A stretch of DNA of 64,000 nucleotides. It comes from Pseudomonadota bacterium. Its GTDB lineage: Bacteria > Desulfobacterota > Desulfobulbia > Desulfobulbales > JAHJIY01. This document shows, piece after piece, positions 44,974 through 54,657 of the stretch. Each line of letters begins with the position of its first letter. The stretch's first letter is position 1. The translations under genes were made by a program, and so were the position numbers. Below the pieces are notes generated by a model, which saw only the letters and a program-made list of their open reading frames with translations, searched no databases and was not told where the DNA came from. The DNA is taken from NCBI GenBank assembly GCA_018823175.1, contig JAHJIY010000101.1, forward strand, positions 1-64,000, read 5' to 3'.

Positions 44974-46110
44974 CTACTTCACCTTGACCCGGCCAATGGC
45001 ATTGGCGAAAATCAACAACATCCCCCGCAGGCTGGGGGGCATCTCATTGAACTTTATCCCCAAGGCACCGACCCTCTCATTATCGATGGTAAATTCCTTA
45101 CTCCAGGCCAAGGTCCCGAGGATACTCATTGAAACCGTCTCATCGGTTAGACTGATCGTCACCTTCACTGTCCGCCCCAACATGGCAGCGGAAGGAATAT
45201 CCCGGTATTTCGGGTCCAGCGTCACGCTTACCCCGCCCAAAGATATATCACTGGAATACCCTTTGAGGACCAATGGACTCAACCCTGATTTATGAGGATA
45301 GATCCGGGTCGTCATCTTGATTGAAAGCTGCTGCCTTGAGGTCTGCCGCATCACCTTGAAGGCCTTGGCCCGGCCGGACCTGAGATAGTAATTACTGAGG
45401 ACCTTGAGACCGGTCTCCACATCAGGATAATGACCGCAGATGGTCATCAGGTCGGGCTTGTTTATTTTAATCAGCTCTACTTTCGAGGTGGTCTGCACAT
45501 AGAGCTCCGACTTCTTTCTCTCCTTAAAGGGATAGATATCACCGAAAAAATAGTTTTCGGCCAAATGCCCCACCGGAACGACAGAAGAGTCCTTCCCTTT
45601 ATCGGCGACAGGCTTTGAAATACTGTCAATCAAGGAACCGGAGACAATCATATACAGGGCGAGTTCTTCATCCCCCGCCTTTCGCACCAACTCGCCGGCC
45701 GGCAGGCTTACCAACTCCATCTTTTTGAAAATTGCACTGGCCTCAGAACAAGACATTTTGGCCAGACATTCATCCAGAGGCGCACCGGAAGGTTTTGTCT
45801 GCTGCAAGGCAACATAAAAAGCCCGGCGATCACGATTCCTTGGCTCAACTATTTTCCATTCCCTCAGTTTTGAACCAATGGCCTGCAAGGCCATACCTGC
45901 TTCAAAAAAAAGACTGGTGGCAACCCGGTACTCACTGGTGGCGGCAAAAAACTTTTTCTCACTTAATAAATAATCACCAAAGGCCTTGTGCAGCTCCGGA
46001 TTATCAGGAAATATTTCCAGAATCTGCTCGAATTCCGCCGATGATTTTATCTCAACACTACCCGCAATTATATGGGGAATAATGCTTACATCTTTATTAA
46101 TGATCTTCAT
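44974..46110 (-). CDS. Cyclic-nucleotide-binding and PilZ domain protein
   Basis: About 378 residues. An N-terminal helical part (about 1-110, LHKAFGDYLLSEKKFF, TPR-like) is followed by a cNMP-binding fold (about 120-240; LPAGELVRKAGDEELALYMI) that lacks a clear RxA ligand motif, and a C-terminal PilZ-like domain (about 260-378; RIYPHKSGL, SSDISLGGVSVTL). PilZ domains bind cyclic di-GMP, which the window's GGDEF proteins would make. The start at 46110 gives a soluble protein; a TTG at 46170 would add 20 residues. No operon partner. Confidence 0.8.
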   Translation of the reverse strand: MKIINKDVSIIPHIIAGSVEIKSSAEFEQILEIFPDNPELHKAFGDYLLSEKKFFAATSEYRVATSLFFEAGMALQAIGSKLREWKIVEPRNRDRRAFYVALQQTKPSGAPLDECLAKMSCSEASAIFKKMELVSLPAGELVRKAGDEELALYMIVSGSLIDSISKPVADKGKDSSVVPVGHLAENYFFGDIYPFKERKKSELYVQTTSKVELIKINKPDLMTICGHYPDVETGLKVLSNYYLRSGRAKAFKVMRQTSRQQLSIKMTTRIYPHKSGLSPLVLKGYSSDISLGGVSVTLDPKYRDIPSAAMLGRTVKVTISLTDETVSMSILGTLAWSKEFTIDNERVGALGIKFNEMPPSLRGMLLIFANAIGRVKVK

Positions 46111-46240
46111 TAATTTTTCATCCCAGCCCCGATTAAAGAGCTTTAAGAATAAACGAACAGAAAGCAGCAAAAAACCCCTTAAATAAACCTTCTAACAAAA
46201 AAAATATCAAGGATTTTAGTATGATATCATCATATTAGCG

Positions 46241-48316
46241 TTACCCTTCAAAGGTCTTGCGAACTTCAGCAATTAATCTGACTCTGGTAAGCAAGGTAAT
46301 CTGGTCTCCATTCAATATTCTGGTGCCACCGTGCGGAATATAAACCGTGCCGTCGGCCCTTTCGATCGAAATCAGATTAACGCCATGGGGCAGCTTGATC
46401 TCGGCTACACATTTATTCAGACAGGGGCTGCCTGAACTGATCTTGATGTCAATAAACTCCATGTCCTTGACCGCCCGCAACGACATCTGCTCACTGACCT
46501 TCGGCGTCTGTTGTTTACGCATCAAACCGATCTCATATGCGCGCAGGATATCACTGCGACTGATTTGACCAACCAACAGCCGCTCATCCTCTCTTGATAC
46601 CACCGGCAACCTGGGCAAATCATTGGGGGTCATTTTTCTGATCGCCGACCAGACAGGTTCATCAGGGAAAACAGTCAACATAACAGGCCGCGCCACATCC
46701 TTGATCTTAAGATCGATTATCCTGGTGTCCCCGATCTCTTCCAATGTTTTTTCCAAATCATGGAGGGTCACCATGCCAAAAATTTTACCGTGGTCCGCCA
46801 TCACCGGAAAGCCGTTAAAGTTATTTTCCTGAAAAGCGGCAAAAAGCTCCGCCACAGACTGGTCCTGGTGGACGGTAACCGGATTTTTGTACATTACCTC
46901 TTCGACCCGCACCCCCTGCATGACATCAAGATCACGGCCCTGCTCCAGCTTGATCCCTTTTTTGGTCAACTTCATGGTGTAGATAGAATCCGGATGGAGC
47001 CAGTGGGCCACGGTCGAGGCAACCATGCCGGCCGCCATCAGCGGCAAGATAAGATGATAGTCGTTACTCATCTCAAAGACGATCAACATTGAGGTAAACG
47101 GTGCTCGGGCCGCCGCCGCAAAAACCGCGGCCATCCCGACCAGGGCGTAAGCCCCGGTCTCTCCTGATATCTCCGGGAAAAAGTATTGCACCACATAGCC
47201 AAAGGCCCCACCCAGCATCGCGCCGGTAAAAAGAGATGGCGCAAAGACCCCGCCCGAGTTGCCGGAACCCAGGGTAAAAGAGGTGGCCAGTGGTTTTAAG
47301 ACAATGAGGGCGGCAAGAAGCAAAAAGGAGACCTTGCCCTGCAGGACCTTCTCGATAAAAGTAAATCCCGAACCAAAAACATGAGGGATATTTTCAATTA
47401 AAGGCATCCCCAGCCGGAATTCTTCCGCCGAATAATCCAGAAACCCACTCACCCGCAAATAAACATAACCCAGCAGACCAAGGAGCAAGGCACCGACCGC
47501 CGGTTTCAGAGCGGGCGGAAAGTCCCAATTATCGAATATATTTTCGAAACTATTCAGCATCCGGATAAACATGATGCCAACGATAGCGGCCAGCAGACCA
47601 AGCAATACATACAGCAGAATCTCCCAAGGAGAATGCATGGTATAACTCGGGACCTCAAAGGCCGGCCTTGAACCCAGAAAGATCTGACTGACGATACTGG
47701 CCGATACCGCAGCGATCACCACATTGCCAAACATCCCGACCTGCAACTCACTGAGCAGGACCTCGGAGGCGAAGGCCACTCCGGCAATCGGCGCATTAAA
47801 GGTCGCGGCGATTCCGGCCGCCGCCCCACAGGCCACCAGATTTTTTATCCGTTCAGAATTAAGTCCGAGAAATTGTCCGATCGAAGAACCCAAGGCAGAG
47901 CCCACCTGGATAATCGGCCCTTCCCGCCCGGCCGACCCACCCGTCCCGATACAGATCGCCGAAGCCGCAATCTTGGCCAGAGCAACCCGCGGTCGAATAC
48001 GTCCGCCCCGCAGGACCAGGGCCTGCATGACTTCCGGCACCCCGTGCCCTTTGGCTTCAGAAGCCCAGAAGGCGATAATCGGTCCGACAATGAGTGCGCC
48101 CAGGACCGGAACCAAAACAAAAGACCAGGCCCCTAAAAAGGGAAGAAAATTTTGGGCCGCAGAAAAAACAAAGATCTGAATAGAGGCGATGAGATGGATA
48201 AAAAAAACAGCGGCCAGGCCGGTGGCGGCACCGACTACAACCGCCAAGACCACCATGACCAATCCTTTGTCGGCCGACAATGTTTTTTGCAGAAAGGTAA
48301 TGAGATTTTTCAACAT
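46241..48316 (-). CDS. ClC chloride channel/antiporter with CBS and TrkA-C domains
   Basis: About 691 residues. The membrane part (about 20-430) has the ClC signatures GTGGSAGREGPI (with gating Glu), GSGNSGGVFAPSLF and the helix run typical of the family. Two CBS domains follow (about 455-575), then a TrkA-C/RCK-C domain at the C-terminus (about 600-690; HGVNLISIERADGTVYIPHG). CBS and TrkA-C parts suggest control by nucleotides. The ATG at 48316 opens just before the first helix. Single gene, with repeats upstream. Confidence 0.92.
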   Translation of the reverse strand: MLKNLITFLQKTLSADKGLVMVVLAVVVGAATGLAAVFFIHLIASIQIFVFSAAQNFLPFLGAWSFVLVPVLGALIVGPIIAFWASEAKGHGVPEVMQALVLRGGRIRPRVALAKIAASAICIGTGGSAGREGPIIQVGSALGSSIGQFLGLNSERIKNLVACGAAAGIAATFNAPIAGVAFASEVLLSELQVGMFGNVVIAAVSASIVSQIFLGSRPAFEVPSYTMHSPWEILLYVLLGLLAAIVGIMFIRMLNSFENIFDNWDFPPALKPAVGALLLGLLGYVYLRVSGFLDYSAEEFRLGMPLIENIPHVFGSGFTFIEKVLQGKVSFLLLAALIVLKPLATSFTLGSGNSGGVFAPSLFTGAMLGGAFGYVVQYFFPEISGETGAYALVGMAAVFAAAARAPFTSMLIVFEMSNDYHLILPLMAAGMVASTVAHWLHPDSIYTMKLTKKGIKLEQGRDLDVMQGVRVEEVMYKNPVTVHQDQSVAELFAAFQENNFNGFPVMADHGKIFGMVTLHDLEKTLEEIGDTRIIDLKIKDVARPVMLTVFPDEPVWSAIRKMTPNDLPRLPVVSREDERLLVGQISRSDILRAYEIGLMRKQQTPKVSEQMSLRAVKDMEFIDIKISSGSPCLNKCVAEIKLPHGVNLISIERADGTVYIPHGGTRILNGDQITLLTRVRLIAEVRKTFEG

Positions 48317-48872
48317 AGGCCCGGCAGATGATCTCAAATAAAAAATGTTATGTATTTATTAATAATTTACAAAAAAATTAATAAATCAGAAATCCAGGTG
48401 TGTGCTCACCAAAGATACCAAAAAAGTACCGGCAGAACACTTTGCATTTTCCAATCAATACCCTCAAGGCTTTTTATACTTTACAGGTAAAACCATACCC
48501 TGCTTTCCCCTTGCAAACAAAGCTGAAATTAAAATCATCCAGACATTGAAACTCCCCGCGGCAGATAGCAAACAACGGGAGACTTCGAACTGCGGGAAAT
48601 GTGCCACGCAGCAAATATCCTTGGGGTGCGCCCCGGAGGAAGTGCCCTTGGGGTCCGTTTCGCTTTGCATGTTCACAAAAGAGATATTCGCTTCAGTATC
48701 AACACTCAAGATTTGAACAAGAGAAATGGCAGAAAAATGAAGGAGGCAATTCTCGGCTTTAGAATAATGATAGAACCGGCCGGAATGACTGCCCTGACTA
48801 TGACCAAAATACTGACTGAGCTAAGCTCAAATACTCGCACCAAGACAAAATATTACCGGCGTCAGTCACGGC
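48317..48872. other. Intergenic region with a second palindromic repeat copy
   Basis: 556 bp. Positions 48553-48675 carry CCCCGCGGCA, CTGCGGG and the tail GTTTCGCTTTGCATGTTCA (48657-48675), a relative of the element at 1931-2045. Stems are eroded here. Two short open frames exist but lack ribosome sites. No gene called. Confidence 0.5.
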
Positions 48873-50783
48873 TCAGGCGGAAAATCTTCTTTCACTATCC
48901 AGGGTCTTGCGGACCATTACGGCCAGATCTCCGGGATTAAAAGGCTTATTAATAAAAAACAGGCCTTTCTCCATGATGCCGTGATGGGCGATGATATTAT
49001 CAGTATATCCGCTCATGAACATCGAACGAAGTTGCGGATTGATCTGAAGTGCCTCCCGGACTAATTGTCTGCCGTTTTTCGCCCCCATCACAACATCGGT
49101 AAGAATCATATCGATATCGTGATGCTTTTTCTTGAAAATATCCAGAGCCCGGTCCGGACAGGAGGCCCCCATCACATCATAGCCAAGCTCCATAAGACAT
49201 TCTGTGGTAAATTGCAGAACATCCTCATTATCCTCAACCACCAGAATGGTCTCCTTGCCGACCGGCAACTCACCTGGAAAAGCGTTGTCGCCCAAAATAT
49301 CAATTACTTCATCCGGTTTATCGGCCGAAGGCAGATAAATCTTAAAAGTCGTTCCTGTATCCTTTTCGCTGTAAAGGTTAATATGGCCGCCATGTTGATG
49401 AACAATCCCGTCCACCATGGAAAGACCAAGGCCGGTACCCTTATTAACTCCTTTGGTCGTAAAATATGGCTCAAAGATCCTCTTGCAAACTTCCTGGTCA
49501 ATGCCGGCACCGCTATCCGAGACCATCAAAACAACATAAGGACCAATAATCCTTTCCCCGCAACTTCGGCAATAGGTCGAAACATCCTTATTATTCAAAG
49601 TTTCGATGAGCAGAGTTCCGCCGGTCGGCATGGCGTCTCTGGCATTGACCGCCAGATTAACCAGGATCTGTTCAAGCTGACCGCTATCGGCCGAAATCAG
49701 CCATAAATCATCAGCGAGTTTCAATTCCAGGGCAATATTTTCCTCGACCAGATGTTTGAGCATACTGGTGGTCTCTGTTACCCGTTGGTTCAAGTCAACA
49801 AGGGTCGGGTCCAAGATCTGACGCCGACTGAAAGCCAGAACCTGACTGATCAGGGAAGAGGCCCGTTTGGCACATTTCCCGATCGCCTCAAACCGCGCAA
49901 TCATCAAATCATCAGGAGATAATTTTCGGCGGGCCATTTCAACATGACCGATAATCGGGGTCAACATATTATTGATATCATGGGCCAGCCCCCCGGCCAG
50001 AGTGCCAACCGCCTCCATCTTCTGCGAGTGGGCAAGTTGGGCCTCAAGGGCCTTCTGTTCACTGATATCCCGCGCCACAGTCAACTTGACCAACCGACCA
50101 TCGATCCAATCCATGGGGAGTTCCAGTAGATCGAATCTCTTTTCAATACCCACAAAGGTGAATTCCCGCAGGATCTTGCGCTTATCCAATAACACTTTAT
50201 GCAGCTTGCACTCTTCGCATCTCCCTTCCCTACCCATGGTCACCTTGTAACATTTATCCTGTGATGAGATTTGCGGAAAAAGTTCCTTCATTTTACGATT
50301 ATAAAAAATTATCTTAAAGTCCTCGTCAACCACGTAAACCGCGTCTTCCATGCCGTCAAAAATTGCCCGCATCCGCAACTCGCTGGCCTCCGTCACCGCA
50401 ACCATTGCCTTACTGGCCGCAAGATCAAAGGCCGCCTTGTCCATTTCACCTTTCAACTGACCGACCTTTCGATAATAAATGCTGAAGGCAAAAATTACGG
50501 CAAAAGTAAGGGTATTTCCTGCCCCGCTAAAAGGAGCCAGGGCAGACCACCACTCCACATAATTATAGGCCAGCAGGATTTGCTTGACCAGATGGCCGCC
50601 TGAACGAAAAACCGCAAACACGCCAATAACCAAAGTCAACATGAACAGGTAGTTGGCAAAGACATCTTCCCCTCTGATTTTTTTCAGGCGAAAAGCAAGA
50701 TGAATCGCATAAAAAGCGATAAACACAACCACCAATGATCCCAAGATATCGACCCAGACGACAGGCCACCACGGTGTGTTCAT
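48873..50783 (-). CDS. Membrane hybrid histidine kinase with Cys-motif PAS
   Basis: About 636 residues. Three hydrophobic segments near the N-terminus (about 12-110) precede a PAS domain (about 135-245) with the Cys triad C178, C189, C192 (DKCYKVTMGREGRCEECK). HisKA with LAGGLAHDINNML (H268), HATPase and a C-terminal receiver (about 505-630; DMILTDVVMG acceptor) complete it. The start ATG overlaps the stop of the upstream small membrane gene (ATGA) and GGAGG lies 8 nt upstream, which fixes the start at 50783. Confidence 0.92.
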   Translation of the reverse strand: MNTPWWPVVWVDILGSLVVVFIAFYAIHLAFRLKKIRGEDVFANYLFMLTLVIGVFAVFRSGGHLVKQILLAYNYVEWWSALAPFSGAGNTLTFAVIFAFSIYYRKVGQLKGEMDKAAFDLAASKAMVAVTEASELRMRAIFDGMEDAVYVVDEDFKIIFYNRKMKELFPQISSQDKCYKVTMGREGRCEECKLHKVLLDKRKILREFTFVGIEKRFDLLELPMDWIDGRLVKLTVARDISEQKALEAQLAHSQKMEAVGTLAGGLAHDINNMLTPIIGHVEMARRKLSPDDLMIARFEAIGKCAKRASSLISQVLAFSRRQILDPTLVDLNQRVTETTSMLKHLVEENIALELKLADDLWLISADSGQLEQILVNLAVNARDAMPTGGTLLIETLNNKDVSTYCRSCGERIIGPYVVLMVSDSGAGIDQEVCKRIFEPYFTTKGVNKGTGLGLSMVDGIVHQHGGHINLYSEKDTGTTFKIYLPSADKPDEVIDILGDNAFPGELPVGKETILVVEDNEDVLQFTTECLMELGYDVMGASCPDRALDIFKKKHHDIDMILTDVVMGAKNGRQLVREALQINPQLRSMFMSGYTDNIIAHHGIMEKGLFFINKPFNPGDLAVMVRKTLDSERRFSA

Positions 50784-51217
50784 CCCTGGACCTCCTGCGC
50801 TTTGATCCATCTCTGCAACGCCAGGACCAGAAAAATCAAAGCCGGCACTAAAATCAGATGATCAAGTTTTGAGAAGTAAAAGATAAAACTAAGCAAACTG
50901 TCGATTACAAAGCCGACCCGATGACCATCCACATTGACAAACTCGAACGATCCTGCGGCAAGATCCAGCCAATGGCCGCTAAAGGTAAGAATATTCCAGA
51001 GCAATAAAAGTACGAGAAAATACTTGAACTGTCGCCATCCGAACTTGAACCAGTCACTTTGCGGGGAATAAAAAAAGATAAACAGGATCCCAAGGATAAA
51101 AAGAAGATGACCTGCCTCATGGGAAACCATCCCTTCCAGGCCCCCGTGAGGTTGAACAGCCCAGCACAGAGATGGACACATGAGCACAAATAGAACAAAT
51201 AATATCTTTAGTAACAT
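50780..51217 (-). CDS. Small membrane protein coupled to a hybrid kinase
   Basis: 145 residues. A signal peptide (ILFVLFVLMCPSLCWA) is followed by a short extracytoplasmic stretch with HGGLEGMVSHEAGHLLF and three further membrane helices. AAGGAGG lies 7 nt before the ATG at 51217. Its stop overlaps the kinase start as ATGA, so the two are co-translated and probably form one sensing unit. No family recognised; the HEAGH sequence at the membrane border could bind metal or heme. Confidence 0.8.
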   Translation of the reverse strand: MLLKILFVLFVLMCPSLCWAVQPHGGLEGMVSHEAGHLLFILGILFIFFYSPQSDWFKFGWRQFKYFLVLLLLWNILTFSGHWLDLAAGSFEFVNVDGHRVGFVIDSLLSFIFYFSKLDHLILVPALIFLVLALQRWIKAQEVQG

Positions 51218-51397
51218 CTGCCGCCTCCTTACCATCGATACTTAGCTTCCTCTTAAAATGAAATCAACAGACACCATCTGTTTGATTACCACAAGGTGAC
51301 ACCTCTCGCAACAGCATCTTCATCAACGGAGAAAGATCCGGCTCAAAAAACAAATAACCGTGAAAATTTAGCCGCAGTACATTATAAATAAAGGGTT

Positions 51398-52180
51398 ATG
51401 ACAAATCTTAATGACGCCACCTCAACAATACTTAAAGACGCCCGAAACCTTCTGCTTTTCCATCGCGAGATCGGGATCGACTCCTATCATCTTACTCCGG
51501 AACTCGCCTCCTTCCTGGATTCCGCCAAGGAGAAAGACCATACTTCGCCAGAGCAGATTGATGCCCGAAAGATACCGTCTCTCCCTAAAACATTAGCCGC
51601 CGCCACCAAAAATGATGCTGCCCCCAAAACCGACCTCGCAACAATTGTCGAGATCAAACAGGAAATCGACCGGTGCACCCGCTGCCGACTGCACGAAAAA
51701 CGCCGCACCATTGTCTTTGGGGAAGGCGACAACAAGGCCGGATTGTTAATCATTGCAGACCACCCCGGCCCGGATGAAGACCAAACCGGCAGGCCATTTC
51801 AAGGTGAAGCCGGTGAACTTTTTGATAAAATGATCGGCGCAATCGGTCTAAAAAGAGAGGAAGTGTACCTGACAAGCATGGTTAAATGCTGTCCCTTTGA
51901 GCAACCATTACAGGAAGCCGAGATCAAAACCTGCCTTCCCTTCCTGCTTCGACAGATCACAAGTATCTCACCAACGGTTATCTGCGCCATGGGACTAAAG
52001 ACCGCCCAGACCCTGACCAAAAACAACAAAGACATCTTCAAACTCCGGGGCCGATTTTACGATTTCAATGGGATTCCGGTCATGCCCACTTTCCACCCGC
52101 AACTCCTTTTAAAAAATGGGGAACTGAAGAAAGCCACCTGGCTCGACCTGCAGATGATCCAGCAGAAATTGGCCCTCTGA
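51398..52180 (+). CDS. Family-4-like uracil-DNA glycosylase, divergent
   Basis: 260 residues. Fe-S ligands C93 and C96 (RCTRC), C164 or C165 and C179 are in the usual places for the 4Fe-4S UDG family. Active-site motif 1, GEAPG in family 4, is replaced by ADHPG (120-124) before PDEDQTGRPFQGEAG. Motif 2 reads FHPQLLL (H233). An unusual N-terminal extension of about 85 residues, rich in charged residues, precedes the domain. It may excise uracil or another lesion; the changed motif leaves this open. Ribosome site weak (AAGGG close to the ATG). Confidence 0.85.
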   Translation: MTNLNDATSTILKDARNLLLFHREIGIDSYHLTPELASFLDSAKEKDHTSPEQIDARKIPSLPKTLAAATKNDAAPKTDLATIVEIKQEIDRCTRCRLHEKRRTIVFGEGDNKAGLLIIADHPGPDEDQTGRPFQGEAGELFDKMIGAIGLKREEVYLTSMVKCCPFEQPLQEAEIKTCLPFLLRQITSISPTVICAMGLKTAQTLTKNNKDIFKLRGRFYDFNGIPVMPTFHPQLLLKNGELKKATWLDLQMIQQKLAL

Positions 52181-52300
52181 AACTCGTTCACTTAAGGTCT
52201 GCTGCCTGATGAATATCTCTGGCGACAAGACGCCAAGTGTGATAATTTTTAATAATTAAACATTTCCTTTAACACTTTTTCCCGCCGGGCCGACAAAGAA

Positions 52301-53116
52301 ATGAGCTCCCAAGCGCTGACTGTTTTACTAATCGCCGTTTCCATTGCCATGAGCGGGGTGATCTTCATCTTCTTTTTGGTCTGCCTGGGACGAATAGAAA
52401 ACAACCTGCTCAAATCCCGGAAAAAACTGGAGACTGAAGTAGAGGAAAGGATCAAAGCGGAGCGTCAGATCAAATCATCCCTGGATGAAAAAGAACTTCT
52501 GCTCATCGAAATTCACCACCGGGTCAAAAACAATATGCAGATCGTCTCAAGCCTGCTGAAACTTCAGTGCCGACAGACCGATGACCCCCATGTAATCGAA
52601 ATCCTCAACGAGAGCCAGAATCGTATCCAGGCCATGGCCCTGATCCACGAAACGTTTTACCAGCCCGGCAACCTGACAACCATTTCCATTCGGGAATACA
52701 TCAAAAATATGGCGATTAATCTTTTCGACACTTACGCCATTGACCCGGAACGCATCCAGCTGATCACCGAATTCGAAGGGATATCAATGGGCATCGACAC
52801 CGCAACCCCTTGCGGATTAATCATCAACGAATTGATCACCAATTGTCTTAAATATGCCTTCCCGAACAAACGGCCTGGAAAAATCAACATTACGGTCAAG
52901 AAGGACCCACTGTTAAAAGAATTCCAATTAATTGTGCAGGATAATGGTGTAGGCTTGCCGCGAGATCTTGATATTTACCACACAAAAACTTTGGGTTTAC
53001 AACTGGTAGTCAACCTTACCACCAATCAGCTGCAAGGCTCGGTGGAGGTGCATCGAGCTATCGGCACCACGTTTATCATCTCATTCAAGGAACTGGAATA
53101 TAAAAGAAGAATTTAA
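52301..53116 (+). CDS. HisKA_2 family sensor histidine kinase
   Basis: 271 residues. One N-terminal membrane helix (about 5-28) and a coiled segment lead to the HisKA_2 box EIHHRVKNNMQIVSSLLKLQ (phospho-acceptor His at 72 or 73), followed by a HATPase_c domain with NELITNCLKYAFPN and DNGVGLP boxes. No sensor domain is present beyond the membrane part. The receiver gene 142 bp downstream is its likely partner. Family members often phosphorylate stand-alone receivers. Confidence 0.88.
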   Translation: MSSQALTVLLIAVSIAMSGVIFIFFLVCLGRIENNLLKSRKKLETEVEERIKAERQIKSSLDEKELLLIEIHHRVKNNMQIVSSLLKLQCRQTDDPHVIEILNESQNRIQAMALIHETFYQPGNLTTISIREYIKNMAINLFDTYAIDPERIQLITEFEGISMGIDTATPCGLIINELITNCLKYAFPNKRPGKINITVKKDPLLKEFQLIVQDNGVGLPRDLDIYHTKTLGLQLVVNLTTNQLQGSVEVHRAIGTTFIISFKELEYKRRI

Positions 53117-53257
53117 TCCGGCAAAGCTGGAAATTTCTATTTCCTTCGGGTAATCTGTTAAATCCCGGTTGGGTTCTATCTATTCCCTGATAAAGATAAG
53201 ACACTTCTCCGTTTGAAGGCTTCCCGGAGACACAGATCTAGATTTGGAGATAAACAT

Positions 53258-53641
53258 ATGGCGAAGACAAAAATCATGGTCGTTGAAGATGAATGGATTA
53301 TCGCCAACGACATCAAAGACAGCCTGATTGAAATGAAATACATGGTGACCTCTATCGCCACCTCCGGGGAAGAGGCGATCAGAAAAGCCGAAGAAGACAG
53401 ACCGGATCTGATTCTAATGGATATTGTGCTGAAGGGAGAAATGGACGGCATCGATGCGGCAAAAAACATCTACGACAAACTCGGGATCCCGATTATCTAC
53501 CTGACCGCCTACGTAAACGAATACCTGGTGGAAAAAGCAAAAAATTCCGAGCACTTCGGTTATCTGTTGAAACCATTCAAGGACAAGGAACTTGATATCG
53601 CCATCAACATGGCAATCCACAAGGCAAAAAAAGAGAAATAA
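53258..53641 (+). CDS. Stand-alone response regulator receiver
   Basis: 127 residues, a CheY-like receiver only. The acidic pair DE is at 11-12, the phospho-acceptor is D55 (LILMDIVLKG), TAY near residue 88 and LLKPFKDKEL supplies the conserved Lys. There is no output domain. The start at 53258 has TTGGAG 9 nt upstream; an upstream in-frame ATG adds 15 residues outside the fold. It follows the HisKA_2 kinase and is convergent with epmA. Confidence 0.9.
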   Translation: MAKTKIMVVEDEWIIANDIKDSLIEMKYMVTSIATSGEEAIRKAEEDRPDLILMDIVLKGEMDGIDAAKNIYDKLGIPIIYLTAYVNEYLVEKAKNSEHFGYLLKPFKDKELDIAINMAIHKAKKEK

Positions 53642-53669
53642 GACTTTCACCTTTCAATCACGCCGTGGT

Positions 53670-54569
53670 TCACAGGTATTCCGGCTGAAAAGCAATTACT
53701 TCATCGATCGTGGACTTTCCGGTAAAAAGCATGACCAGACGATCGATGCCCAAAGCAATTCCGGCGGCCTCCGGCATTAAGGCAAGTTCGGTCAAGAACC
53801 TCTCCGGCAACGGCCCAGGCTGTCGACCGTTCGCTATGATCCGCTCCATCTCCTGTTCAAAACGAAGGCGCTGTTCATCCGGGTCATTCAGCTCAGAAAA
53901 ACCATTGGCCAGCTCCACCCCGGCGACATACAGCTCAAAACGCTCCGCCACCATGGCATCATCTTTTTTCAAACAGGCAAGAGAGGCCAGGCTGGCCGGA
54001 TAATCAACCAGAAAAGCCGGACACTCCAAGCCCAATTCCGGCTCAATATGACAGACCATCTCTTGATCAAACTTGTCAGCGGCCAGGGCAGCAGCCACCT
54101 CCATCGAGCCATAACGGCGATACGCTTCCTCTACTGTGATGCGCGGCCAGTCGCCAGTCAGAGAGACTTGCCGCCCACCAAACTCAATCGAATCCCGGCC
54201 GATCTCCCGACCGACAAAGCGCAACAAATCTTCACAATCGGTCATCAGATCTTCGTAGTTCGCCCCGACCCGATACCACTCGAGCATGGTCAATTCCGGA
54301 AGATGAAGACGTCCCCGCTCGCCACGCCGAAAACATTTACAGATCTGAAAGATATTGATCGCCCCGGCTGCGAGCAACCTCTTCATGCACAATTCAGGTG
54401 AGGCCTGCAAAAACCAGCCGCCGGACGTTTCCGGTTCAATGTGGACTTCCGGCGCCGGGGCAGGAATCCGAACCGGCGTTTCCACCTCCAGAAAACCACG
54501 CCCCATAAAAAAGCAGCGGACCGCCTGGATTATCGCGGCCCGCTGCTTAAGTAGTTCAACTGAAATCAT
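53670..54569 (-). CDS. epmA: EF-P beta-lysine ligase EpmA (GenX/PoxA)
   Basis: 299 residues, a class II lysyl-tRNA-synthetase-like core without the anticodon domain. Motif 2 FRRGERGRLHLPELTMLEWY and motif 3 GIALGIDRLVMLFTGK are complete. It attaches (R)-beta-lysine to the conserved lysine of EF-P, whose gene lies 88 bp upstream on the same strand. The lysine 2,3-aminomutase EpmB is not in the window. AGGGAAG precedes the ATG. Confidence 0.93.
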   Translation of the reverse strand: MISVELLKQRAAIIQAVRCFFMGRGFLEVETPVRIPAPAPEVHIEPETSGGWFLQASPELCMKRLLAAGAINIFQICKCFRRGERGRLHLPELTMLEWYRVGANYEDLMTDCEDLLRFVGREIGRDSIEFGGRQVSLTGDWPRITVEEAYRRYGSMEVAAALAADKFDQEMVCHIEPELGLECPAFLVDYPASLASLACLKKDDAMVAERFELYVAGVELANGFSELNDPDEQRLRFEQEMERIIANGRQPGPLPERFLTELALMPEAAGIALGIDRLVMLFTGKSTIDEVIAFQPEYL

Positions 54570-54657
54570 GAGAAACTTCCCTGCAAACTAACCATGATTT
54601 ATCGTGGTTAGACCATTGCATCTGCTGCGTTACCATGGGGTCAACGCAGAAAACCGA

